Origin: an uncultured bacterium
Lineage (GTDB): Bacteria; Krumholzibacteriota; Krumholzibacteriia; LZORAL124-64-63
DNA length: 38,202 nt
Direction of reading: 5' to 3'
Assembly (NCBI GenBank): GCA_903912525.1
Contig: CAIWHK010000062.1
Coordinates: 1-38,202, forward strand
A model generated the notes under the pieces. That model worked only from the letters and a program-made list of their open reading frames with translations, made no database searches and was not told the DNA's origin. Numbering within the stretch: the first letter of the stretch is position 1; the number at the start of each line of letters is the position of its first letter. Positions 8,871-16,867 of this stretch are shown piece after piece. The translations under genes were made by a program, and so were the position numbers.

Positions 8871-10013
8871 ATGCTGTCTTTTCGCCTGTCGATCCTCGTC
8901 GCCGTCGTGGTGCTCGTGACCGTTGGCGCGCCCATGCCGACATCCGCCGGCCTGCCCGCGCCCGCGGAGATCGACGCCGAGGCCAGGCGACTCATGGCTG
9001 CGCAGGACGTCAAGGGCCTGGCGTTTGCGGTGATCGACAGCGGTCGCATCGTCCAGGTCCGCGCCTTCGGGCATGCCAACGTCGAGCACGACTTGCCGCT
9101 GGGCATCGACACGGTGATGTACGGCGCCTCGCTGACCAAGACGGCCTTTGCGTATCTTGTCCTGCAGCTGGTTGACGAAGGAAAGCTGGCCCTCGACACG
9201 CCGATCGCGCAGTACCTGCCGCGACCGCTGCCGGAATACGAGGATTACGCCGACCTGGCGGCGGACGCGCGCTGGCGGACGCTGACCCCGCGAATGGTCT
9301 TGAACCACGCCACCGGATTCGCGAATTTCCGCTGGCTGGAGTCCGACCAGCGGCTGCGCTTTCATCACGATCCCGGCGTGCGCTACGGCTATTCGGCCGA
9401 GGGCTTCTACATCCTCCAGCTTGCGCTTGAGGAAGGCCTGGGCCTCGATGTCGGCGCCGAGATGCGACGGCGCCTGTTCGATCGACTCGGCATGAAGAGG
9501 ACGAGCCTGCAGTGGCGCGCCGATTTCGCAGGCAACCTGGCCGACGGCTACGCGCTGGACGGCTCGTACGAGCCGCACGACGAGCGCTCCGGCGTCAGCG
9601 CCGCCGGCTCGATGGACACGACTATCGGCGACCAGGCGCTCATGTGGGCTGCGATCATGCGCGGTGACGGCCTGTCGGTCGAATCACGCGCTGAACTCGT
9701 GCGTTCGCAGTTGCCGATCGACTCGGCATACCAGTTCCCGACGCTGGCGACCGTGACAGACCCCCGGGGCCCGGCCATCGGATTGGCGGCGGGACTGGGC
9801 CTGATCCGCTTTGACGATGCCCTGGGGCCGATGTGGTTCAAGGGCGGTCACAACGACTGGACGGGGAACATGGTGGTCGGCCAGGAGAACGGGCAACGCT
9901 GCGTCGTGCTCCTGGCCAACTGCGCCCGCGCCGAACTGATCTACCCTGAACTGGTGCGGTTCATTCTGGGTGACTCGGCGATGCCGTGGTGGTGGGAGTA
10001 CCACCCGGAATAG
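8871..10013 (+). CDS. Exported serine beta-lactamase-family hydrolase (PF00144-like)
   Basis: 380 residues. ATG 8871 is preferred because GGAG (8861-8864) lies six bases upstream; the ATG at 8865 overlaps the kinase stop and has no room for a binding site. An N-terminal signal peptide spans about residues 1-27. The nucleophile motif is SLTK (Ser87, Lys90) in MYGASLTKTAF. The second motif is weaker: YGYSAEGF, with Ala where the family usually has Asn (YxN). The third is GGHNDWTGN in place of HxG/KTG. The family includes class C beta-lactamases, DD-peptidases and esterases; these divergent motifs make a peptidase or esterase as likely as beta-lactam hydrolysis. Its position directly after the kinases suggests one transcription unit and possibly a shared cell-wall or stress role (inference). 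Confidence 0.88.
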   Translation: MLSFRLSILVAVVVLVTVGAPMPTSAGLPAPAEIDAEARRLMAAQDVKGLAFAVIDSGRIVQVRAFGHANVEHDLPLGIDTVMYGASLTKTAFAYLVLQLVDEGKLALDTPIAQYLPRPLPEYEDYADLAADARWRTLTPRMVLNHATGFANFRWLESDQRLRFHHDPGVRYGYSAEGFYILQLALEEGLGLDVGAEMRRRLFDRLGMKRTSLQWRADFAGNLADGYALDGSYEPHDERSGVSAAGSMDTTIGDQALMWAAIMRGDGLSVESRAELVRSQLPIDSAYQFPTLATVTDPRGPAIGLAAGLGLIRFDDALGPMWFKGGHNDWTGNMVVGQENGQRCVVLLANCARAELIYPELVRFILGDSAMPWWWEYHPE

Positions 10014-10069
10014 GGGACAGGAAGACCCAAGCCCATCCCCTCGTCCGCGTGCCGCCGTCGCCCGCCGGA

Positions 10070-10097
10070 GCGGGCGCCGCATCACCGCGGCGCCCGC
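10070..10097. terminator. Hairpin between convergent genes
   Basis: GCGGGCGCCGC (10070-10080) pairs perfectly with GCGGCGCCCGC (10087-10097) around a six-base loop. It lies between the stop of the plus-strand hydrolase (10013) and the end of the minus-strand gene (10127), so it could end transcription from both sides. No T-tract is seen. Confidence 0.6.
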
Positions 10098-10126
10098 CCT
10101 GCGCTAAGCTGACCAGCAGCCCCTGC

Positions 10127-12571
10127 TCATTCCACCATCATGAGGCGGTGCGTGACCTGTTCCTCGCCGGCCCGCAGCCGCGCGAAGTACAGGCCCGACG
10201 ACATGCGCTGGCCGCTGTCGTCGGCGCCGTTCCAGGTGAACTCATGCGCGCCCGGCGCCAGCGACGACTCCGAAATCGCCCGCACACGCCGGCCGGCGAC
10301 GTCGAAGATCTCCAGCACAACGACGTCGGTGTGGCGCGGCAACTCGAAGCGCAGCGTCACCTGCGGGTTGAACGGATTGGGCATCGGCGCATGCACGACC
10401 AGGTGCGTCGGCACCGCCGAGGGCACCGGAGACAGGTAGCCCGGGGTGACCGTCAGCGTCGCCGGGTTGCTGTTCAATGTGCCGCAGTCCTTGGTGATGC
10501 GGCAGCGGTACGTCCCGTCGTTGCTTGGCGTCGCGCCGAGGAAGGTCAGCGTGCCGGTGGTCGCACCGGCAACCTGCCCGGCGGTATTGACCAGATTCAG
10601 CCAGACCGCGCCATTCAGGCGCTGCCACTGGTACTCGCCAAAGCCGGCGCCGCCGGAGACCACCGTGAACTGGGCGTCCACGCCCTCATTGACCGTCACA
10701 TCATCCGGGTGATTGACGATCCCGGTCGAGCAGGCGTCGTCCCAGGTCTCGAGCGCTTCGCGGATCTGCTCGCGCAGGATCTCCTCCGACGCCGGGTACG
10801 CGACTTGCGAGCCGGGATCGGTGCCGCCGTCCACGAATGTCGTGAAGGCGTAGTCCCGGTGGGTGGTGAACCAGTTGCCGAGGCTGTAGAACTTGAACGG
10901 CAGGCTCGCCCGACCCGCCGACGACCGCCACAGTGTGCCGCCACAGCCGTAGGCACCGCCCTTGACGGCATACTCCAGTTCCGCGCGGAAGGCGAGGACC
11001 TCCGACGACGTCAGGTTGGTGAAGTCCGCTTCCTGGCTGATGACCTCCCTGAGCGTGTTGAAAGCCTCGTCGGAGTTGGTTCCGTAGCCCCAGTCGGTGA
11101 CGTTGGCCATGATGCGGAACAGCTCATCGCTCCAGGTGCTGTTGAAGAACGTGCCGTTGTCGATCTTCTCGTAGAGCTCCACGAGATTGGCTGCGGTCGT
11201 CGTGTTGGGGGTATTCCCGCACAGGCAACCGAGGGTGTGGTTGATCTGCGTCTGGCCCAGCCCCGCCGTGAAGTCCGCGAAGCTGTTGAGGCTGGTCCGC
11301 GTGACGAGTTCCTCGATGGCGTTGGTGCGTGTGTTGTGCGAGGAGCGCAGCATCCCGCGCATCGTCGTCCTGAGCGGCTCGTAGTCCGCGTCGCAGGTGT
11401 AGTTCTCGTCCGGGCAGACGTTGTTCGCATACGTGTCCGTGCAGCGGTTCGAGACCCAGATGTCGTCATCAAGGGTGAGGTCCCCCTGCGCGCACTCGCG
11501 GATCACGTAGGCGCCGTGCAGGATCTTCATCGAACTGGCCGGTTCGAACACGAAGTTCTCGTTCAGCGAGGCCAGCACGGGTCCGTTGACCTGCTTCAGC
11601 TTGAACCCGTAGGTGCCGGCCGTGACCTCGGCGTCCATGTAGCCCCGGACGCGCCGGGTCTGGCCGTTGGCATTGTCGACCAGGGCGACGGCATAGGCGG
11701 TGGTGCCAAGCGCTGTCGTGTAGCGGTGCAGGCTGGTCAGGCGGCCGCCCGTCTGGCCGATCAGCGCGTCAGTCTGCGTGCCGGTCGACGATGCATCGAT
11801 CCAGCCGGCGCCCGGGTTCTGGGCCACCATCACGCAGGCGAAGCGCGCCCCGGAGAACAGGGACGGCGCCGTCTCGAGTTCGATGTCGATCAGCCGCGCG
11901 CTGTTCTGCGTCAACAGGGTGGCGATCTCGGCCTCGGTCTTGTCGAAGTACCACCACCAGCCCTGGGACTGGGAGCCCTGGTTGTACACGGCCACGGCCG
12001 AGTAGTACTTCGTGCCGCCGACCGTGTAGATCGACAGGTCGGTGATCCGGATCGCAGGCGTGGTGTTGCCCACCCAATCGATGATCTGCTGCCGGGTCTG
12101 GCCCACGAGCCAGCCCCAGCCGGACGAAGCGGCCCCGGTGTTCGGGATCGAGATCGCCGTCATCTGGGTCTGTCCCGCGACGTCGTAGCAATCCAGGCTG
12201 ACCAGCCGACGGTTGGTCAGTTCGTTGCCCAGCTGGGTCAAGGTGCGGTTGTAGTGCATGTTGCCGGTCCCGAAGCCGGCGACCGCGTAACTGCCGGCGT
12301 TCTCGATGGTGAGCACGTCGTAGCTGTTCGACGCGACCCGCTGGATCGAAAACGGCCGCAGGCCGGCGTTGATGTCGGCCGTGATGTCGGCCGCGGTGGC
12401 GCCGTAGCGGTAGGTCCAGCCGGCGGGGGTGTCGAGGATCTCCTCGACCTGGGCCAGGGCCGGTGCGGCCAGGAGAATGGCGATGGCCAGCAGGGCCCAG
12501 CGGAGCGAGGCACGACGGCCCGGCGGCCATGATCCCGGGGATGGGCGACGTTCGGTGGCAGAGCGATTCAT
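10127..12571 (-). CDS. Large exported serine hydrolase: BTRD-type repeats, class A beta-lactamase-like domain, Ig-like domain and FlgD-type sorting tail
   Basis: 814 residues from ATG at 12571, with GGGAGG seven bases upstream. A signal peptide ends near APALAQ. About residues 45-325 contain repeats of ~50-60 residues rich in SGWGW/WWW and 'RLVSLDCYDV' or 'RITDLSIYTV' phrases, resembling bacterial tandem repeat domain 1 found in polyglycine-hydrolase-like serine proteins. Then comes a penicillin-recognising fold: SSMK (Ser346, Lys349), SHN (411-413) and KGG (537-539, in place of KTG), with spacing like class A enzymes. Cys-rich segments around CTDTYANNVCPDENYTC suggest disulfides. An Ig-like domain (GTYRCRITKDCG) and a C-terminal sorting domain (NPFNPQVTLRF...SGLYFARL) complete it. 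It probably acts on peptide or peptidoglycan bonds at the cell surface. It stands alone, convergent with the kinase operon. Confidence 0.85.
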   Translation of the reverse strand: MNRSATERRPSPGSWPPGRRASLRWALLAIAILLAAPALAQVEEILDTPAGWTYRYGATAADITADINAGLRPFSIQRVASNSYDVLTIENAGSYAVAGFGTGNMHYNRTLTQLGNELTNRRLVSLDCYDVAGQTQMTAISIPNTGAASSGWGWLVGQTRQQIIDWVGNTTPAIRITDLSIYTVGGTKYYSAVAVYNQGSQSQGWWWYFDKTEAEIATLLTQNSARLIDIELETAPSLFSGARFACVMVAQNPGAGWIDASSTGTQTDALIGQTGGRLTSLHRYTTALGTTAYAVALVDNANGQTRRVRGYMDAEVTAGTYGFKLKQVNGPVLASLNENFVFEPASSMKILHGAYVIRECAQGDLTLDDDIWVSNRCTDTYANNVCPDENYTCDADYEPLRTTMRGMLRSSHNTRTNAIEELVTRTSLNSFADFTAGLGQTQINHTLGCLCGNTPNTTTAANLVELYEKIDNGTFFNSTWSDELFRIMANVTDWGYGTNSDEAFNTLREVISQEADFTNLTSSEVLAFRAELEYAVKGGAYGCGGTLWRSSAGRASLPFKFYSLGNWFTTHRDYAFTTFVDGGTDPGSQVAYPASEEILREQIREALETWDDACSTGIVNHPDDVTVNEGVDAQFTVVSGGAGFGEYQWQRLNGAVWLNLVNTAGQVAGATTGTLTFLGATPSNDGTYRCRITKDCGTLNSNPATLTVTPGYLSPVPSAVPTHLVVHAPMPNPFNPQVTLRFELPRHTDVVVLEIFDVAGRRVRAISESSLAPGAHEFTWNGADDSGQRMSSGLYFARLRAGEEQVTHRLMMVE

Positions 12572-12942
12572 GGGAAACCTCCCGGCAGCTGGGAAAGCGG
12601 ATGTGCAGCCGACACGGGCCGGGGTGAGTGGTCCAGTCAGCAAACATGACGAAAACAGGCGTCAATAGGGTTATCGGGAAATCGCTCCGAATTGGGTCAG
12701 CCTGAATCCGTCATCCGGAGATTTGTGGTCGCGATCGGATTGTCTCCCGGCTGCCCAGCGCGGCATTCGTCACCCGGGCGGGCACGGCCCAGGTCGTTGC
12801 CTTCGTTCATGTGCCCGCAGAGCGCGATGAGAGGCGGTGTTCACCTACGCCTTCGCAACCGTTTGCCCCTCCAACCGTAGTGTTCCTTCGGCGCCCCGCA
12901 TGTGCCGATTGTCCTCCACACGTCTGCCGGGAGTACCTCCTC
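12572..12942. other. Divergent intergenic region
   Basis: 371 bases between two divergent start codons must hold promoters for both the BTRD hydrolase and the PQQ-propeller gene. On the minus strand a TTGACG (within 12660-12670) resembles a -35, but I found no good -10. No small gene is convincing; open frames extending the plus gene upstream to 12811 lack signal-peptide or domain content. Confidence 0.4.
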
Positions 12943-14151
12943 ATGCCGCACCTGCCTCGCACCAGCGCCCTGATCGCCCGACTCACGGTGGCGTCCATAT
13001 TGGCGGCCACCCTGCCCGCGGTCGCCCAGTCCACGTTCCACGGCGACGTCGCGCGCACCGGCGTCTACCCGGCCGACGGCCCGGTTCCGGTTGGCGAGTT
13101 GAAATGGTCCTTCACCGCGGGCGGCGCCATCGTCGGCAGCCCGGCGGTGGTCGACGGGACGGTCTACTTCGGGGCGCTCGACGGCCACCTGCACGCGATC
13201 GACGCCGCCAGCGGCACCGAGAAGTGGAAGTTCAAGTCGCGGATGCCCATCGCCTGCACGCCGACGGTCACCGGCGGCACGGTCTACATCACCTCGTCGG
13301 CCGGTTCGCTGGCCGCCCTCGACGCGGCGACCGGCGCGCCGAAGTGGGTCTGCCCGATCGAAGCCGAGCGGCGCTTCGAGGCGCGGGGCCTGCACGGCTA
13401 CCCGCCCGCCACGCAGACCATGCCCGATGCCTGGGATATGTTCACGTCGTCACCCGCGGTGAGCGATGGCCTGGTGTTCTTCGGGGCGGGCGACGGCGGG
13501 ATCTACGCGGTGGATGCCCGGTCGGGCGCGGTGCGGTGGACGTTCCAGGCCGGCCTCGATCCCGCGATCCACAACCAGGAGGGATTCCAGTACTCGTGCG
13601 CGGTCGCCGACGGCGTCGTCTATGTCGGCTGCCGCGACGCCCACGTCTACGCCCTGGACGCGGCCACCGGCCGCCGCCTGTGGGACTACTCGACGGGCAA
13701 GTCGTGGGTCATCGGCACGCCCGCCGTGCGCGACGGCGTCGTCTACGCAGGCACCTCCGACAGCGCGCGCTTCTTCGCCCTCGATGCGAAGACAGGCCGC
13801 CTGCGGTTCAATGCCGACACGAAGGCCTATGTGTTCTCGTCGGCGGCGCTGTGCGGCCCGCGGGCCTACGTCGGCTTCCACAACGGCGCGCTCTACGCCT
13901 TCAACGCGCGCACCGGCGCCCTGGACTGGTCCTTCCGCACCGAAGGCTCGCGCCGCGACCCGCTGAAGGTGCTGGACGCCGAACTGCGCCTGGACCAGGC
14001 CGCGTTCCATCCGGTGACGGGCGACTTCGGCGACATGTACGTCGATTTCTACCGCTTCACGACCGTGGGCGGCATCATGGCCTCGCCGGCAGTGGTCGAC
14101 GGTGTGATCTACTTCGGGAGCCTGGACGGGAAGTTGTACGCGCTGCGTTGA
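12943..14151 (+). CDS. Exported PQQ-type (quinoprotein-like) beta-propeller protein
   Basis: 402 residues from ATG 12943, with GGGAG nine bases upstream. A signal peptide ends near LPAVAQ. The body is a run of about seven to eight blades with the PQQ-repeat pattern: VDGTVYFGALDGHLHAIDA, GTEKWKFK, VSDGLVFFGAGDGGIYAVDA, RLWDYSTG, VDGVIYFGSLDGKLYAL. Blades of this family form a propeller; the dehydrogenase active-site features (cofactor-binding Cys pair, catalytic Asp) are not evident, so it is more likely a binding or scaffold propeller like BamB than an enzyme. No bam or cofactor genes are nearby. Confidence 0.85.
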   Translation: MPHLPRTSALIARLTVASILAATLPAVAQSTFHGDVARTGVYPADGPVPVGELKWSFTAGGAIVGSPAVVDGTVYFGALDGHLHAIDAASGTEKWKFKSRMPIACTPTVTGGTVYITSSAGSLAALDAATGAPKWVCPIEAERRFEARGLHGYPPATQTMPDAWDMFTSSPAVSDGLVFFGAGDGGIYAVDARSGAVRWTFQAGLDPAIHNQEGFQYSCAVADGVVYVGCRDAHVYALDAATGRRLWDYSTGKSWVIGTPAVRDGVVYAGTSDSARFFALDAKTGRLRFNADTKAYVFSSAALCGPRAYVGFHNGALYAFNARTGALDWSFRTEGSRRDPLKVLDAELRLDQAAFHPVTGDFGDMYVDFYRFTTVGGIMASPAVVDGVIYFGSLDGKLYALR

Positions 14152-14186
14152 TGGGCGGCGGGAGCGGCATCGCGCCGGCGCGCGTG

Positions 14187-14200
14187 TTGCGCCGGCGCAA
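14187..14200. repeat. Recurrent palindrome, copy 2 (core only)
   Basis: TTGCGCCGGCGCAA is the 14-bp centre of the element at 3239-3260 and 20413-20434. The outer bases do not pair here. A related GCGCCGGCGC lies at 14172-14181. It sits between the ends of two convergent genes, so a bidirectional terminator role is possible. Confidence 0.65.
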
Positions 14201-14227
14201 GCATCACAAACGCGCAAGAGGCGCGCC

Positions 14228-14821
14228 CTACTTCTTCAACACCCCGAGCGGCAGCGCCGTCCGGCCGTAGACTTCGTTCAACACCTGGGCCAGGCCGGTG
14301 TAGATCGCCGAGAGGCCGCACAGGACGCCTTCCCAGCCGGCAAAGCGCAGCACACCAGTGTTGGCGGCGGCGTTGCCCCAGGCCAGCAGGAAGAACAGGA
14401 TCGTCAGCGAGCCGAACACGACCTGCAGCGCGCGGTTCAATCGCAGGGTCCCGACGAACATGACGGCCGTGAAGACACCCCACGTGGCCAGGTACGCCGC
14501 CAGCGCGCTGCTGCTGGTGGCGGCGACGCCGGGCACCAGCTTCGGCAACACCACCAGCGCCACGAGCGAGAGCCAGAAGAAGCCGTAGGAAATGAACCCG
14601 GTGGTGCCGAAGGTGTTGTTCTTCTTCCACTCCATGATGCCTGCGATGACCTGGGCGGCGCCGCCGTAGGCGAGGCCCATCGCGAGGATCATGCTGTTCA
14701 GTTCGTAGCAACCGGCGTTGTGGAGGTTGAGCAGCACCGTGGTCATCCCGAAGCCGAGCAGGCCCAGCGGAGCCGGATTGGCCGTGGTGTCGCGGATCTC
14801 AAGCACTTGGGTGTCGGGCAT
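14228..14821 (-). CDS. satP: GPR1/FUN34/YaaH (SatP)-family acetate/succinate transporter
   Basis: 197 residues from ATG at 14821, with AGGAG six bases upstream; a longer frame to 14917 lacks such a site. The family signature [11 protein letters not shown] is at residues 15-25, followed by six hydrophobic helices and the typical FxxYGxFWLS stretch ([15 protein letters not shown]). Length matches the family (about 190-200). Members are inner-membrane proton-coupled or channel-like carriers of acetate and succinate. The gene is not in an obvious acetate operon; no acs or ackA lies near. Inverted GTGA/TCAC repeats lie upstream (14906-14931). Confidence 0.92.
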   Translation of the reverse strand: MPDTQVLEIRDTTANPAPLGLLGFGMTTVLLNLHNAGCYELNSMILAMGLAYGGAAQVIAGIMEWKKNNTFGTTGFISYGFFWLSLVALVVLPKLVPGVAATSSSALAAYLATWGVFTAVMFVGTLRLNRALQVVFGSLTILFFLLAWGNAAANTGVLRFAGWEGVLCGLSAIYTGLAQVLNEVYGRTALPLGVLKK

Positions 14822-14905
14822 GGCGCGCTCCTGTGTTGTCGACCGAGGGGTTGCGGCAACATCAGGTGACCTTGGGTGGAGGTCAACCGACAGGCGAGCT
14901 GGTTC

Positions 14906-14931
14906 GTGATGCGTCACTCATCGTGAATCAC
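14906..14931 (-). promoter_or_regulatory. Dyad repeats upstream of the transporter gene
   Basis: GTGATGCGTCAC (14906-14917) and GTGAATCAC (14923-14931) are each inverted repeats, and both carry TCGTGA on their left side, 17 bases apart. They lie 85-110 bases upstream of the transporter start. The half-site GTGA/TCAC recalls CRP/FNR-type operators, but the spacings are not the standard six bases, so the binding protein is unknown. Confidence 0.3.
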
Positions 14932-14966
14932 AGCGCTTTTCACACCAATCAACTGGGGTAACGCCC

Positions 14967-16295
14967 TCAGAGCCGCAGCGAATCCGCCCCTAATTCCGTC
15001 GCCACTTCACCCGTGAAATCGTAGACCTTCACCTCGGTGCGGGACCAGGCCTCGGGTCCCTGCGGGGTGATCACGACGAAGTTCAGGGTGGTCCGGCCCG
15101 GGCTGTGGTCGATCCAGGCGCCGGAATTGGCGTAGATGGACTTCAGCCCCGCGTGGTTCACGGTGGTGATAAGCTTGGCGTCGTGCGTGTGCCCGAAGAC
15201 CACGATCCTGACATCGGAAGCGGGGTTCGCGAAATACTGCGTGGTGGCCTGGATGTCCGTGCCGGCAGGGCTCAGGATGTCAGCGAGCGCCTGCATCACA
15301 GGGATGGGCACGGCCACGTGATTGATCGCCTGCCGCTGGCCCCACGTATCGACCACGCCCTTGAACAGGTTCACGTCGATGAAGGCGCCGGGGGTCGCCT
15401 GGTAGGGCATGAGATCGTTGATGGCGTAGGTCTGCGTGAACCCGCCGAGACTGGTCGCGATGATCGGGTCGTCGAACCCGTTCTCGACGGGCAGATTCAG
15501 CAGCAGGGCCTTCCAGGCGCGCCAATAGGCGTAGGCCAGCGCCTGGCTCGCTCCCCCACCCGTATTCGGCGTCACCGTTCGGATGGAGTCGCCCGGCGTC
15601 GCGCACTGCTGGGTCACATGGAGCGCGGCGATGCGGGTGAGGAAATAGCCGGGAGGCAGGATGGAGCCCGGCGCGATGCTGCAGTTCGAGAGCGGATCCG
15701 GCGCGCAGAAGAAGTTGTACCGGTGGCCGTGCTCAATGGCGATCCCGGGCTGGCCTTCCGGGCTGTAGGCGCCCAGGCCCTGCACGGCGTCGCGTGCCTG
15801 GTGGATCCCCGGCAGGATGCTTGCGATGTTCTCCGCGGTGATGTCCAGGTCGTGGTTGCCCGGCACGTAGGTGACCCGGATGTCCCCTTCACGGATGATC
15901 CGCGCGAGGGCGGCGATCACATCGCGATTGGCCGTGGCGATCCGCCCGACGAAATCGGCCTGGTCCCCGCCCGCAAACGTCTCCGTCGTGGCCGGCACGA
16001 ACCACTCGTCCAGCATGTCGCCCGCGATGACCAGCTCACTGACCGTCGGCGACTCCCGCACCTGGGCCAACAGGTCGATGAGCGGCTGCCGGTTCTCGTT
16101 GGTCTCCGAATAGGCAAGGTCGGCGCCGAGGTGGAGGTCGCTGATCACGACGACCTGCGTCCTGACGCCGCCGCTGTTGAACGGCCCGGCCGGCGTCTCA
16201 CCGCTGTCGCACGAGGCCAGCAGGCCGATGGCCGCCAGCAGGACAAGCGCGGCCGCAGGTGCATGGAGCAACGGCAGGATCCTGGACCACGACAT
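14967..16295 (-). CDS. Lipoprotein calcineurin-like metallophosphoesterase
   Basis: 442 residues from ATG at 16295, with GGAG five bases upstream. The lipobox is LLASC with Cys29 and Asp at +2. The five metallophosphatase motifs are present in order: SDLH (52-55), GDMLDEW (92-98), GNHD (146-149), HGHR (189-192) and GHTHD (368-372). These bind two metal ions and catalyse phosphoester hydrolysis. A long insert between motifs 4 and 5 (about 175 residues, with the odd Cys pairs FFCAPDPLSNCS) distinguishes it from LpxH-type enzymes, although the SDLHLG start and GDMLDEW are LpxH-like. The substrate is unknown; the lipid anchor places it on the periplasmic face. It is followed by the transporter gene with a 145-base gap, so it is probably a separate unit. 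Confidence 0.87.
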   Translation of the reverse strand: MSWSRILPLLHAPAAALVLLAAIGLLASCDSGETPAGPFNSGGVRTQVVVISDLHLGADLAYSETNENRQPLIDLLAQVRESPTVSELVIAGDMLDEWFVPATTETFAGGDQADFVGRIATANRDVIAALARIIREGDIRVTYVPGNHDLDITAENIASILPGIHQARDAVQGLGAYSPEGQPGIAIEHGHRYNFFCAPDPLSNCSIAPGSILPPGYFLTRIAALHVTQQCATPGDSIRTVTPNTGGGASQALAYAYWRAWKALLLNLPVENGFDDPIIATSLGGFTQTYAINDLMPYQATPGAFIDVNLFKGVVDTWGQRQAINHVAVPIPVMQALADILSPAGTDIQATTQYFANPASDVRIVVFGHTHDAKLITTVNHAGLKSIYANSGAWIDHSPGRTTLNFVVITPQGPEAWSRTEVKVYDFTGEVATELGADSLRL

Positions 16296-16867
16296 GGCGG
16301 CTCCGCTCGCTGTGAATGCCGACCTGGCCAGGCGCGTGCGTTCTGCGGGACAGCACCAAGTCCGATGTCCTGTTCGGCGCCATCGGCTGCGCCTTTACCA
16401 AACTCGTCATCGGGATGGCCGGCCTTCAGGCTCCGTCGATTTCGCCGTGATCGAGGCCCGGCAACCAATCAGTCGCGCAACGCCGTCCCGCAGTTGTTGC
16501 CGTAACGCGGGTTGTCGCTCTTGCCTTCCATCACCACTCCCTGCTGCGGGACAGAGGAATCCGATGCCCGACACGTCCTGTCCGCAATGCGACAGCAGGC
16601 AGGCGCGCGGCGACTCCGCATCCGTGGACACGAGCGCGTCAAGAGACCGGACCAACGGTAATGCCGGCGGCCCGGAAGTTGCGGTACGGGCACGGATGCG
16701 AGCCGTCATTGACCGGCGACGCGCCGCCGACCTTCGGGCAGCTCGTTGAATCGCTGCGTGTTGGCGCGCGGCCCACCCGGTTGTGGAGGATCACGCAGTG
16801 GCGAGAACCGGACCCGTGTGGCCGGTTCCCATCCCCGCCATGCCCCGCGCGAAAGGGTTGGTGCCCC
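16296..16867. other. Region of about 570 bases with no well-supported gene
   Basis: It separates the divergent phosphoesterase and propeller genes. Several short frames exist on both strands. Two have a reasonable ribosome binding site: a plus-strand frame at 16564 (listed separately) and a minus-strand 20-codon frame starting in the 16520s (MEGKSDNPRYGNN...). Neither matches a family I know. An upstream extension of the propeller gene from 16661 gives 69 extra residues before its clear signal peptide, so it is probably not translated as one protein. Confidence 0.4.
16564..16749 (+). CDS. Possible 61-residue protein with a CPxC motif
   Basis: ATG 16564 has AGAGG six bases upstream. The start MPDTSCPQCDSRQ carries one CPxC knuckle as in zinc ribbons, but no second Cys pair follows and the C-terminus is Arg/Ala-rich, as expected by chance in GC-rich DNA. 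It is listed only because the start context is good. Confidence 0.2.
   Translation: MPDTSCPQCDSRQARGDSASVDTSASRDRTNGNAGGPEVAVRARMRAVIDRRRAADLRAAR

Noticed and set aside
9986-12532. An 848-codon plus-strand frame
   Set aside because: It is antisense to the serine hydrolase, is Arg/Gly/Val-rich and has no domain. It is a shadow caused by high GC3. The same holds for 23374-25425, 26582-28678 and 28327-30720 on the plus strand, and for the minus-strand frames opposite the kinase genes.
12943-14151. PQQ-dependent dehydrogenase
   Set aside because: It is shorter than the dehydrogenases, and the cofactor-site Cys pair and catalytic residues are not visible; only the propeller repeats are.
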